Below, in pieces: positions 26,560-38,100 of a DNA stretch of 64,000 nt (positions within the stretch are counted from its first letter, which is position 1; every line of letters starts with the position of its first letter). The stretch covers positions 1,922,001 through 1,986,000 of the forward strand of contig OX637804.1 in the NCBI GenBank assembly GCA_951802425.1, written 5' to 3'. The position numbers and the translations under genes were made by a program. The stretch comes from Clavaria fumosa (taxonomy: Eukaryota > Basidiomycota > Agaricomycetes > Agaricales > Clavariaceae). The notes below the pieces were generated by a model. That model saw only the letters and a program-made list of their open reading frames with translations, was not told the DNA's origin and made no database searches.

Positions 26560-27285
26560 TCAGGTGGCAACCTTGGGCCGGTCCTCGTATTCGTCGTGCC
26601 TGCGCAACCAGGCCATCGTATACGACAGGTTCGCTTCGTCTCGCCCCTTTGGAGTCATGTCGAGCCAATGATAAGCACCATTGAGGATGTCAACGCCTCG
26701 AGAATAACAGGAATATGTGTGGAAGACATTCCCCTGCTCATCCTTGACGAACACACTTGCCCCCGGGGCATCGGCACCAAAGGGCATCGTCTCCTTGTAG
26801 TTATAGACACCGCCAGTAGCAAGCTGCTCATCGGTAAAAGCGACTCCCAGATCGAATGGGAAATTATTGCCCAGACCTGCAGAAACCCATTGGAAATTCC
26901 ACCCCATGCGTTCTTTGTAAGCCTGAAGCTTTTCATAAGGGGCCCTGGAGACGACTACAAACGCAACGTCCCTGTGTGACAAGTGAACGTCGATGCCGTT
27001 GAAGTTGTCAGCCCAAAACGAGCAGGACTTGCAGCCGGCTTCGTCATCAGGACCGAACATGAAGTGGTAAACGATGAGCTGAGTGTGGCCATCGAAGAGC
27101 TCTGACAGCGTTCTCTTCTCCCCGTTGGGCCCATCGAAGACGTATTGCTTGGTCATTGCTTCCCAAGGCATCTCGCGACGTTGTCCGCTCAACTCGTCAC
27201 GAAGTCGGGTAAATTCTTTCTCTTTGGCGAGAAGAGCCTTTCGGGCTTCAGTCCACGCCTCGTGTGTGACTATCACGGGCGACAT
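26560..27285 (-). CDS. DUF899 family thioredoxin-like protein
   Basis: Intronless frame of 241 residues from ATG 27285 (MSPVIVTHEAW). It matches the DUF899 family (thioredoxin-fold superfamily, AhpC/TSA-like) throughout: YHFMFGPDDEAGCKSCSFW with a CxxC at residues 85-88, ADNFNGIDVHLSHRDV, SRAPYEKLQAYKERMGW, VFHTYSCYSRG and NGAYHWLDMTPKGRDE. Full family length, no truncation. The family is mainly bacterial and the reaction is not established; the CxxC suggests a redox role. Lack of introns amid intron-rich neighbours fits horizontal acquisition or retroposition, but this is inference. Confidence 0.88.
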   Translation of the reverse strand: MSPVIVTHEAWTEARKALLAKEKEFTRLRDELSGQRREMPWEAMTKQYVFDGPNGEKRTLSELFDGHTQLIVYHFMFGPDDEAGCKSCSFWADNFNGIDVHLSHRDVAFVVVSRAPYEKLQAYKERMGWNFQWVSAGLGNNFPFDLGVAFTDEQLATGGVYNYKETMPFGADAPGASVFVKDEQGNVFHTYSCYSRGVDILNGAYHWLDMTPKGRDEANLSYTMAWLRRHDEYEDRPKVAT

Positions 27286-27963
27286 CTACGGAAAAATCGA
27301 GTCCAGAATCGCTGTTTAGGACATTGCGAAAGATGTTGAACCTAATGACGAACTAGTGTTATCAATGGGTTAAGCGAAGTGAGATTCGCTCGGTTACACC
27401 TGTCTATCTTTGTTTGGCTGATCAAAGAAGGATTGTATGGTCAAGAATGAACTGCCAGTGCTTAAGAGCAGAGATAGCGAACACCCATATGGAACTATCA
27501 ACCTGTCCTAAAGGAAATTGCTTCATCACTAGTGGTAGTGGTAGGTGAGGTGGAAGTATGCTTTATGGTTGTAACAAAGATTGTTGCTGTGAGAGCACAG
27601 TGTTGCGTAGGGTATAAGTAGGTGGCAGAATAGGATTTGAGATGCTTATTACCCGAATCCCTCCATTCGAAGCAGAACTAGAATCTTCAGCTGTTAAACA
27701 AAGGTCAGTTGTGTGTCCGACTGCCATAGACTTGGAAATTACACGATCGTCTCCCCAGGCCACTGACGGAGTCCCTTCGAAATTGAGAGGTAGTTTGGGC
27801 AACCTCTGATGATGTTCAGTAGTGCACACCAACTAAGTGAGAAGAAACACACCTGAGTCAGTTGCACCCACATGTTCGAGCCTTGCATGTAGAGTGGTTT
27901 TAACACTTAATGGTGAACTACTGAGGCTGGACAAAGGATTGCAATTGACAACTTGGAGAAATG
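27286..27963. other. Intergenic region between host genes and retrotransposon stack
   Basis: Promoter side of the DUF899 gene, then AT-rich sequence without a credible gene. The base before 27964 does not provide a target duplication matching the right flank of B-old (39911 onward). Confidence 0.45.
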
Positions 27964-28210
27964 TGTTAGGATTGCTTACATAAGCCATCCCAAAGAGGAG
28001 TTGTGGAGAAACTGGGGAAGGTTGTCAGAAGGTCACATGACCTGTGGCTGGGGTGGGATTATATAATCGTAAGATCACATGACCTGAGGCCTGGGCACAT
28101 CACGTGATCCGAGGGTCCGAGCGTGGGAATGCTGGCAAGTGCTGAAGTGTTCACTATAAGTACGTTCGCTTTTCCTTTTTTGTACTCTTTTCCCCTTATC
28201 TTAGTATTGT

Positions 28211-28982
28211 TACATTTGTTACATTAGGTAATCTGCCTTCGCCATAAAGGCTTAGGGCAAGCCCTCGGCAGACCGGTAACGATAACAGTAACAAATACCG
28301 AATCAGTGTCGGCCTACATTAACAGACCAGTAGTCAGTGTGGCTAGTGTATGAGGTGAAATCAAAATGTAATAGAAAATGTTGGCTGCTGAACCCGGTGA
28401 TGTGTATCTTGACACTCCTCCACTGGAACCTGTAAGTTCGTCCATCGAAGGGGTCGACTGGGGCTGGTGTGGGGTCGACGACAAAAACCTGATGGATGGT
28501 TCCAATGGCTCGGAATAAGACGATGGCCCGGTCTTCATTCGACTGATAGTGGTCCTCTACACTTCTTTTAAGCTCAGAAACGAGTGCGAGTTGTGCGAGC
28601 CGTTTGACAAGTGGTTTCCTCGAGATCCGAATCCATGCGCGTTGGGCATTATTGAGGCGTTTGAGACGGTTGACCAATGGGAAAAGTGTGAGGAGGCGGA
28701 GACTCTTTTTAGTGGCAGACGAATGAGGCTTGGCACCGACCGGACGGGGGGTGAAAGGTGGAATATGAGTTCGGGGTGGAGGGGGGCTCGACAGGATAAG
28801 GCAGGGGTGAGGCGGGTTTTGAACAGTGTTGGGGTATGGTTGCTTGGAATTGGGTGATGCAGGTGTGGTGGGACCTCGCTTGGGCATGGCCAGCGGTACT
28901 GGGCAGTGATACACTGAGTCGTGAGTGCCCGAAGCTCGATGGCAGCGGAACGCGAACGCAACCACGGCGGCGGTGATGGTGG

Positions 28983-29014
<32 letters not shown>
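28211..29014. mobile_element. Unclassified 804-base insertion with (GTT)n tail
   Basis: It interrupts the B-old LTR between TTAGTATTGT and GTCATGACC, which adjoin almost directly in other copies. The left end (28211-28300) holds an imperfect hairpin: TTGTTAC...GTAACAA outside, TCTGCC...GGCAGA inside, and GGCTT...AAGCC at the tip. The right end is a GTT run. A left-end hairpin plus a microsatellite tail would fit a short non-LTR element. No terminal inverted repeat or clear target duplication beyond TTGT was found. Confidence 0.45.
28303..28887 (-). CDS. ORF inside the 804-base insertion, unknown
   Basis: 194 codons from ATG 28887 (MPKRGPTTPASP). The first third is Pro-rich. The middle is basic and helical (LLTLFPLVNRLKRLNNAQRA), and a later part, AIVLFRAIGTIHQVFVVDPT, looks beta-rich. 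No family recognised. The frame stays open upstream through the GTT run as poly-Thr, so openness alone is weak evidence. It could be a captured host fragment. Confidence 0.3.
   Translation of the reverse strand: MPKRGPTTPASPNSKQPYPNTVQNPPHPCLILSSPPPPRTHIPPFTPRPVGAKPHSSATKKSLRLLTLFPLVNRLKRLNNAQRAWIRISRKPLVKRLAQLALVSELKRSVEDHYQSNEDRAIVLFRAIGTIHQVFVVDPTPAPVDPFDGRTYRFQWRSVKIHITGFSSQHFLLHFDFTSYTSHTDYWSVNVGRH

Positions 29015-29016
<2 letters not shown>
28982..29016. repeat. (GTT)n microsatellite
   Basis: About 11-12 GTT units at the right edge of the 804-base insertion, directly against LTR sequence. Confidence 0.9.
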
Positions 29017-29466
29017 CATGACCTTACCCTTAAGTTGTGTGAGACCCAGTCTGATATAATACTAAGATCTGCCCATCCACCCTAGCCCCATGTCCTAACC
29101 CAGCTACTTAATTTCAAACTGTGACACATTGTCACAGCTCAGCCCCTATCATCCTCTATCTCTTTACCCTGCCTGTGGTGTGCAACAGAACTGCATGAAA
29201 TTTTTACTGTGTATAGATACATGTGACCCAAACCAGAGCACAGCCACCATACTCCTCCCAGTGAATTGTGTAGTGTACAGGGCAAGGAAAGGCCCTCTAC
29301 ATAGTCTTTCTAGTAGTTTCCTGGTCCAGTGGACAGGGCCCTTGCTCTGTGACCATTGTCAGAAGGGCACATGGGCAACTCATTAGGAGTTGTGGAGCAA
29401 CCACCTGGGACACCATTTGGGCCCCATGCTAGCAATAGTTTCATAGAATAAGAGTTCTATAGGTAC

Positions 29467-29471
29467 ATAAG
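29467..29471. repeat. Target site duplication ATAAG of B-young
   Basis: The identical ATAAG occurs at 35086-35090 on the other side. Both lie within the leader of B-old, which is continuous when one copy is removed. Confidence 0.9.
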
Positions 29472-29761
29472 TATCAGACTGGGTCTCACACAACTTAAGC
29501 GTAAGGTCATGACGACAATACTAAGATAAGGGGAAAAGAGTACAAAAAAGGAAAAGCGAAAGTACTTATAGCGAATGCTTCGGCACTTGCCGGCGTTCCC
29601 ATGCTCAGACCCTCGGATCACGTGATGCGCCCAGGCCCAGGTCATGTGATCTTACATGATTACATAATCCGACCCAGCCACAGGTCATGTGACCTTCCAA
29701 CAACCCTCCCCAGTTTCTCCACAACTGCACTTTGGGATGGCTTACATAAGCGATCCTAACA
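29472..29761 (-). repeat. 3' LTR of B-young
   Basis: TATCAGACTGGG...CGATCCTAACA on the plus strand (minus: TGTTAGGATCG...GTCTGATA). The polypurine tract lies next to it at about 29762-29775. Confidence 0.9.
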
Positions 29762-29772
29762 TCACCCCCCTC

Positions 29773-32700
29773 TTAAGGCTGGGCGTCCCGACCAGCTAGC
29801 TTGGCCTTGTCAGGGTGAGCAAGGAAGAAGTCCCGGAGAAGCAGTGCCACATTGGTGAGGTTCCGTTGTGGCTCCCAAGTGTTCTCCTCTACAGGGTATC
29901 CCAACCACTTCACCAGGTATCTCACTCCACGCCCCACCTTCTTAACATCAAGGATCGCCTCCACATCATACTCCAGGTGGTCATCATCAATCGTAGGGGG
30001 CGGAGGGGGAGGCAGGTTCTGGGAAGGGAAGGAAGGGGGGTGGTATGGTGTCAACAGCAACTCATTGAAGACCCGATGGATGCGCCAGGCCCGAGGGAGC
30101 TTGAGGCGATACCCAGCAGGTCCCACCTTCTCCTCAACTGCAAAGGGGCCTGCTCTCTTGTTGTCAAGCTTTTTACAGGGCCGGTCCATCTTCAAGTTTC
30201 TAGTATCCAGCCAGACCAGATCTCCCTCAGAGTACTCCCGACTTGGGCGTTTCCCCTTATCGTAGCTCTTCTTCATCGCTGCCACTGCTTTCTCCATTGC
30301 CTCCTTGGCTGCTCTTCGGGACTCCGTGAGCTTAGCCATCCACTCGTCCGCCGCCGGGTTCACCTCAGAAGGTGGCCGGAGCCCCCCATTCCATGGGTGT
30401 CGTCCATAATCAAGGAAGAAAGGTGTCTGTCCTGTTGCTGAGTGCTCACGATTATTAAGAGCAAACTCCGCAGTGGACAACCATTCAGCCCAGTCATCCT
30501 GGAGATGGTCCACGTAAGCCCGGAGATAGATCTCCATCTCCTGGTTCGCCCGTTCCGTCTGTCCATCAGTCTGCGGATGAAAGGCAGTACTTGGATTTGC
30601 CTTTACCTGGACCATGGAGTAGAACTCCTTCATGAAGTGGGACACGAACTGGGACCCCCGGTCACTCACAACCTTGTGAGGGACTCCATGGTCACGAAAC
30701 ACTCGATCCCGGAGGAGACGTGCCGCTCCAAGTCCTGTGAGGTCGAGCCCGATCGCTTCGAGCAGTGTCCGTTTCGTGAATTTGTCGACAATAACAAGGA
30801 TGGCATTATGTCCATGGGAGAGGGGGAGGGGACCGACTATGTCCCATGAGATCACCGACCAGGGACCATCGGGCACCAGATGGGGGTGCAGTGGGGCAGC
30901 ACGCTTGGTACGGTCGGGCTTCGTCCGCTGGCATGTCTCACACCCCTGGGCATACCGATCCGCATCTTTTACCATGTCTGGCCACCAATAACCCTTCACT
31001 AGTGCTGCTCTCAACTTCTGGGGCCCAGGGTGTCCAGCAGCGGGGAGGTCATGCTCAAACTCGAGAACGGCCTCACGAGCTCCTAGGGGGACCCAGGTGA
31101 CTATCCCCTTTCGCCAGAGTCCAGCACGATCTCGTGTCCACTCATCATCAAGCTCCTCCGGCTTCTGTATGTGTACCGTGCTATTTTTCTGGAGTAGCGT
31201 CTCCATTTCCGATGTGAATGACACACGGACTTCCGTTTCCGGGAAAACCTGCACTGGTGCATCCTCCTCCACCATCTCTCCATAGTCTGGTCTCCGGGAG
31301 AGTGCATCTGCCTTTGTGTTCGACTTGCCAGTGCGATACTTTATCTCAAAGTCAAAGCACTGGAGCTCTCCAACCCAACGAACCTGCCTCGGCTTCAACT
31401 TCTGGGGCTTCCGGAAGTACTGGAGGTTTGCATGGTCCGTCCAGATCTCGATCATCTCCTCTGCTCCAATGAGGTATGCTTGCCACTCGCGAAGTGCCCG
31501 AATCACAGCCAAGAACTCCTTGTCGTACACATCGTAGTTCTTCTCAGCTGCAGTGAGGGCCTTGGAGATATAGTCAACAACTCTCCAGGTTCCATCCGTC
31601 TGCTGCTGCGAGAGCACTCCACCAGTTGCCAGGTTGCTTGCATCTGTCTCTACCTTCCATCTCCCTTTGTCCTGAGGCAGAGCCAAGACCGGGGCTGATA
31701 CGAGTGCCTGGCGGAGATCTCGGAAGGCTGCTTCCTCCTCCTCCTCCCATTTCCATGGAACATTCCCAGTCAGCCGGAAGAGTGGCTTTGCCCAGGCAGA
31801 AAGATTCGGGATGTGCCAGCAGAGGTAGTTCAGCATCCCATTGAACCTCTGGACATCCTTCACATTCTTAGGGCGTGGCCAATCTCGGACTGCCGCACCC
31901 TTGGCCGGATCATGCTCTAGTCTGTTGTGGGAGATCTTCATCCCCAGGAAGATGATCTCACTCTTCTCAAACTCGCATTTACTGAGTTTGAGACACAACC
32001 CATTCTCTCCAAACTTCCTCAAGACCCGATCCATCCAGTACCGGTGTGTAGCCAAGTCCTCTGCAAACACAATGACATCATCCACATAGGCCCTCACATG
32101 TCCTCCTGCAATCTCCTCCCTCAACACATGGTTCATGAAGCGTTGGAAGGTGGCAGGGGCATTCTGCAGTCCAAACCACATGACAGCTGGTTCGAAGAGT
32201 CCACGGGGTGTCAGGAAGGCGCAACGGTGCTGGTGCTCGGGCCAGACCTGCATAGATGGGAAACCTCCCTTTGCATCAATCTTAGAGTAGATCGACGCTC
32301 CTTTAAGCACATCCACTGTGTCTCGGATGCGGGGGAGGGGGTACTTGTCCTTGATCAGGTGTGCATTCAGCCTCGAGTAGTCGATGATTGGCCGCAGTTT
32401 GTCCTTCTCATGTTTGAAGAAGAAGGGGCTGGCATACGGGGATTTCGAGGGCCGGATTCGTCCAGAAGCAAGCTGCTCATCCACCCAATGGTTCATCTCC
32501 ACCATCTCCTGCCGTGTCAAAGAATACAGCTTGGAGGAGAGGTGCTCAGGGTCCTTTTTGAACTCGATCTTAATATTGAAGTCTGGTCGGGAGCGGGGAA
32601 GTTCATCCCACTTTGCTTCACTAAACACCAAAGGGTAGCGGCTGGGCCAATCGGGGGTAGGGCCAGAGTTGGGAAAATGGGTGTCCAGAATACTCGTGGA

Positions 32701-34221
32701 TGCGAGGGTACTCGTTTTCAGGGGTGCAGGGGCTCGAGGGGATGGGGAACACTGTGGGGGGCAGCGGGTAAGGCTCAGCTCTGCCTTCTGCCAGTCGATA
32801 TCCGGGTTATGCCGCTTGAGCCAGTCATGCCCAAGGATGACCTTGTGGGACTGGGTCTTTCCCAGCAGAAAGTGGATCCGCTCCTGGTGGTCACCAACTC
32901 TCACCAGCACCTCTATCCCATATCGGACCTTTCCATCCCTGTTCTGTGTCCCATCCACATTATACATGGTGATTGGGTTCAGCAGGAGAGATGGCTCCAG
33001 TCCCACTCCTTTCGCCCACTCCAAATCCATGAAGCAGTTGGTGCACCCTGAGTCGACAAGGGCCTTCATTGTGGTCCCTTTGCCAGTGCTGAAAGCCTCC
33101 AAGTGCACCTGGATGGCTAGCTCTCGTGGCACATGTTTCCGCACTTCTGGCCGCACTCTGGTTAGGCGCTCTGCCAGTCTCACTTCCTCCTTCACCTCAG
33201 CCCCAATTCGGGTATGTCTCCGCTGCAAGATAGTATATCGGGGTATACTTGCAGCAGGCACAGGGACGGAAAGGGGGCTGGCACACTTCTTCTCCCCAGT
33301 GGGAGTCCTCCTCTCTCTCTCACACAGCTCTATGCAGGCTCGGAGCCGTGCAATCTCTTTCTCATATCCCTCCGCCATTTGGGGGGCACATGGTGCTGCC
33401 CGGGTTTGGGCCCTTGGGACCTGCAGACGCGTATCAGGCAGGGGGCAGAAACGGACAGCATGGCCAGTCTGGTGGCATCGGAAACAACATCTCTCATCAG
33501 CAGGGGCCCATCCTCGGGCCATGGCCACATCTGGAGTACACAGCAGAGGGGTCACAAGAGGTCGCGAAACGGTCATGGCAGGTCGCGGTAGGGTTGCGGT
33601 GGGTCGCGCAGGGGTCACAGTGGGTCGCGGTGTCTGTTCTGTGAGTATCCCATCCAGTCGCCTTTGCTGGGCATCAAGCCTCTCAGCCAGCACCTTCCAT
33701 TCTCCATATGTCTCTGGCATCGGGGAGACACCATAGATTCTCTCCACCAACCTCCTACTCAGGTTCAACTCCAGCCAATGGACTAGGATTCCTGAGTCCT
33801 TCTCTGCACTCAACTTCGCCCGTCGGGACAGCGTCTCGAATTTCGCGAAGAACTCTGGTGCTGTCATGGCACCCTGTTTCAGCCCTGCAATATTGGCAAG
33901 GGCAGTTGCACGGTCATTCGGGTCATCGAATGCACGCTTCATCTCCTCCACAAACTCTGCCCAGGTTCCGGCCTTGCCACTACCCAGGATCTCTTCCGCC
34001 TTCATATTCGCCCACTCTGCAGCGAATCCTTCTCCAGTAATTTTGCTCAGAGCAAAAAGGACCTTCACCAGGTCCACAGCATAGACAGTTGGGTTCGCCA
34101 TAAACAGGAGGCGAAGGGATCAGAGGAACGTACGGAAGTTCCTTTTCTGCCCATCAAAGGGGGCAACAGATAGGTCAAGCCTCATAGGTTGGGCTACAGG
34201 TGGGGCGACATGGTCTGCCAT
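29773..34221 (-). CDS. gag-pol polyprotein of B-young with one early TGA
   Basis: The frame opens at ATG 34221 (MADHVAPPVAQ), is stopped by TGA at 34122-34120 and then runs uninterrupted from ATG 34101 for 1442 residues. Order: Gag; CCHC knuckle (CFRCHQTGHAVRFC) near 33460; protease with VDSGCTNCF near 33040; RT with AYVDDVIVF near 32080; RNase H; integrase with WDIVGPL, SDRGSQF and DGQTER; and a chromodomain (YLVKWLGYPVEENTWEP) near 29870-29930. All catalytic residues I can check are intact. The same TGA, followed by the same internal ATG, is present in B-old (35255-35285), whereas E2 has Trp there. Translation may start at 34101. Confidence 0.9.
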
Positions 34222-34783
34222 CACAGGCCCTGGATGCTGTAAATAAAGTTCCAGGCCTTGGGCACTCAGGATTTCTTCGATCTCTTAACAGTCCTGTCCT
34301 CTTAGGCTGCTCTTCTGTGTACTTATGTACCTATAGAACTCTTATTCTATGAAACTTTTGTTAACGTGGGGCCCAAATGGTGTCCCAGGTGGTCACTCCA
34401 CAACTCCTAATGAGTTGCCCGTGCGCCCTTCTGACAATGGTCACAGAGCAAGGGCCCTGTCCACTGGACCAGGAAACTACAGAAAGACTATGTAGGGGCC
34501 TTTCCTTGCCCTGTACACTACACGATTCACTGGTACGTAGCTGTAAAACAAAGTTCCGGGCCTTGGGCACTCGGTATCACTTGGGGAGGGTCACAGTTGA
34601 CTTCCTCTGGGTCTGGTCACGTGTATCTACACACAGTAAAAATTTCGTGCGGTTCTGTTACACACCGCGGGCAGGGTAAAGGAGAAGAGGATGATAGGGG
34701 CTGAGCTGTGACAACGTGTCACAGTTTGAAATTAAGGGTCCAGGCTAGCCGGGTTAGGACACGGGGCTAGGGCGGACAGGCGG

Positions 34784-34895
34784 ATCTTAGTATTATATCA
34801 GACTGGGTCTCACACAACTTAAGCGTAAGGTCATGACGACAATACTAAGATAAGGGGAAAAGAGTACAAAAAAGGAAAAGCGAAAGTACTTATAG
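34784..34895 (-). promoter_or_regulatory. B-young promoter, self-primer and primer-binding site
   Basis: On the minus strand the TATA box TATAAG lies at 34894-34889. The predicted RNA 5' end ATCTTAGTATT is at 34851-34841. The complementary site AATACTAAGAT is at 34794-34784, one base after the LTR end (34796). The 11-base match is perfect. Confidence 0.75.
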
Positions 34896-35085
34896 CGAAC
34901 GCTTCGGCACTTGCCGGCGTTCCCACGCTCGGACCCTCGGATCACGTGATGCGCCCAGGCCCAGGTCATGTGATCTTACATGATTACATAATCCGACCCA
35001 GCCACAGGTCATGTGACCTTCCAACAACCCTCCCCAGTTTCTCCACAACTGCACTTTGGGATGGCTTACATAAGCGATCCTAACA
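34796..35085 (-). repeat. 5' LTR of B-young
   Basis: 290 bases, carrying the minus-strand promoter. It ends at 35085 followed by the ATAAG duplication. Confidence 0.9.
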
Positions 35086-35185
35086 ATAAGTACATAGAAG
35101 AGCAGCTTAAGAGGACAGGACAGCTAAGAGATCAAAGAAATCCTGAGTGCCCAAGGCCCAGAACTTTATTTTACAGTGCCATAAA

Positions 35186-38100
35186 ATGATGCTGGACCTA
35201 GCTGTTGCCCCCTTCGATGAGCAGAAAAGGAACTTTCATACATTCCTCTGATCCCTTTGCCTCCTGTTTATGGTGAACCCAACTACCTATACTATGGACC
35301 TGGTGAAGGTCCTCTTTGCTCTGAGCAAAATTGTTGGAGATGGATTCGCTGCAGAATGGGCAAATATGAAGGCAGAAGAGTTCCTGGGTAGTGGCAAGGC
35401 TGGAACCTGGGCAGAGTTTGTGGAGGAGATGAAGTGAGTGTTTGATGACCCGAATGACTGTGCAACAGCCCTTGCAGATATTGCTGGGTTGCCATGACAG
35501 CACTGGAGTTCTTTGTGAGGTTTGAGACACTGGTCTGTGGAGCAGAGATGAGTGTAGAGAAGGACTCAGGAATCCTAGTCCATTGGCTGGAGTTGAACCT
35601 GAGTAGGAGGTTGGTGGAGAGGATCTATGGTGTCTCCCTGATGCCAGAGACTTATGGAGGATGGAAAGTGCTGGCAGAAAGACTTGATGTCCAGCAAAGG
35701 CAACTGGATGGGATACTTGCAGAACAGACACCGCAACCCATTGTGACCCCTGCACGACCTTTCTCAACCTCTGCGCAACCTGCTGTGACCTTTGTGTGAC
35801 CTGCTGTGACTCTCTCATGCCCTCTGGATGTGGCCATGGGCCGAGGATGGGCCCCTGCTACCGAGAGATGTTGTTTCCAATGCCACCAGACTGGCCATGC
35901 TGTCCGACTCTGCCCCCTGCCCAATATGCATCTGCAGGTCCCAAGGGCCCAAACCCATGCAGTATCAGGTGTGCCCCAAATGGTGGAGGAATATGAGAAA
36001 GAGATTGTGCAGCTTTGACCCTGCCTGGAGCTGTACAAGAGAGAGAGGAGGGCTCCTGCTGGGGAGAAGGACTGTGCCAGCCCCCTTTCTGTCCCTGTGC
36101 CCACTGCAAGTATACCCCAATATACTATCTTGCAGCAGAGACATACCCGAATTGGGGCTGAGGTGAAGGAGGAAGTGAGGCTGGCAGAGCACCCAACCAT
36201 GGTGCAGCCAGAAGTGGGGAAATGTGTGCCACAAGAGCTAGCCATCCAGGTGCACTTGGAGGCTCTCAGCACTGGCAAGGGGGCTACAACAAAGGCCCTT
36301 GTCCACTCAGGATGCACCAACTGCTTCATGGACCTGGAGTGGGCGAGAAGAGTGGGACTGGAGCCATCTCCCCTGCTGAACCCAATCATGATGTACAATG
36401 TGGATGGGTCACAGAATAGAGAGGGTAGAATCCAGTATGGAATTGAGCTGCTGGTGATGATGGGTGACCATTGTGAACAGATCCACTTCCTGCTAGGGAA
36501 GATCCAAACCCACAAGGTCATCTTTGGGCATGACTGGCTCAAGCAACACAACCCCAACATTGACTGGAAGAAGGCAGAGCTGAGCCTTACCCACTGCCCC
36601 CCACAGTGTTCCCCATCCCCTCAAGCCCCTGCACCCCCGAAAACGAGTACCCTCACATCTGTGAGTATTCTGGACACCCATTTTCCCAACTCTGGCCCTA
36701 CCCCTGATTGGCCCAGCTGCTACCCTTCAGTTTTTAGTGAAGTGAAGTGGGATGAGCTTCCCCACTCCCAACCAGACTTCAATATTAAGATCGAGTTCAA
36801 AAAGGACCCTGAGCACCTCTCCTCCAAGCTACAGGTATATTCTTTGACACAAGATGAGTTGGTAGAGATGAACCATTGGGTGGATGAGCAGCTGGCCTCT
36901 GGATGTATCCAACCTTTGAAGTCCCCATATGCCAGTCCCTTCTTCTTCAAACATGGGAAGGACAAGCTGGGGCCAATCATTGACTATTCAAGGCTGAACT
37001 CGCACTTGACCAAGGACAAGTACCCTCTTCCCCGCATCTGAGACATGGTGGATGTACTCAAGGGGGCAAATATCTATTCTAAGATTGATGTGAAGGGAGG
37101 TTTCCCATTGATGAAGATCTCTCCTGAGCACCAACATCGTTGTGCCTTCCTTACACCTTGCGGACTCTTCAAACCTGCAGTTATGTGGTTTGGACTACAG
37201 AATGCCCCTGCCACCTTCCAATGCTTCATGAATCATGTGTTGAGGGAGGAGATTGCAGGAGGACATGTCAGGGCCTATGTGGATGATGTCATTGTGTTTG
37301 CAGAGGATTTGGCTACACACTGGTATTGGATGGATCGGGTCTTGAGGAAGTTTGGAGAGAATGGGTTGTGTCTCAAACTCAGTAAATGCGAGTTTGAGAA
37401 GAGTGAGATCATCTTCCTGGGAATGAAGATCTCTCACAACTGGCTAGAGCATGACCCTGCCAAGGGTGTGGCAGTCCGAGATTGGCCACATCCTAGGAAT
37501 GTGAAGGATGTCCAGAAGTTCAATGGGATGTTGAACTACCTCTGCTGGCACATCCCAAATCTTTCTGCCTGGGCAAAGCCACTCTTCTGGCTGACTGGGA
37601 AGGTTCCATGGAAATGGGAGGAGGAGGAGGGAGCAGCCTTCTGAGATCTCTGCCTGGCACTCGTATCGGCCCTGGTCTTGGCTCTGCCACAAGACAAAGG
37701 GAGATGGAAGGTAGAGACAGATGCAAGTAACTTGGCGACTGGTGGAGTCCTTTCACAGCAGCAGATGGATGGGGCCTGGAGAGTTGTGGACTACATCTCC
37801 AAGGCCCTCACTGCAGCTGAGAAGAACTATGATGTGTACAACAAAGAGTTCTTGGCCATGATTCAGGCACTTCGTGAGTGGCAGGCATACCTCATTGGAG
37901 CAGATCATCTGCAGATGAGATGATCAAGATTTGGATGGACCGTGCAAACCTCCAGTACTTCCAGAAGCCCCAGAAGTTGAAGCCGAGGCAGGTCCATTGG
38001 GTTGGGGAGCTCCAGTGTTTTGACTTTGAGATAAAGTATCACACTGGCAAGTCGAATACAAAGGCAGATGCACTCTCCCAGAGACCAGACTATGGAGAGA

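Larger units (their letters stand above)
27964..29056 (+). repeat. 5' LTR of B-old, interrupted
   Basis: 27964-28210 and 29015-29056 together match the 290-base 3' LTR at 39621-39910 (TGTTAGGATTGC...CAGTCTGATA). The self-primer ATCTTAGTATT is at 28198-28208 and its complement at 29058-29068, two bases after the LTR end. Confidence 0.85.
29472..35085 (-). mobile_element. Element B-young: nearly intact chromodomain gypsy element
   Basis: 5614 bases with equal LTRs (290 bases each), flanked by the 5-base duplication ATAAG (29467-29471 and 35086-35090), inserted in the leader of B-old. The two LTRs differ at three positions that I can see, each CpG in the right copy and TpG or CpA in the left. 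Only one stop codon breaks gag-pol. It could be the youngest B copy and perhaps still a source element, apart from that stop. Confidence 0.92.

Noticed and set aside
31000..34000. Several long plus-strand frames opposite the B-young gag-pol
   Set aside because: They are shadow frames of a strongly coding minus strand and show no domain of their own.
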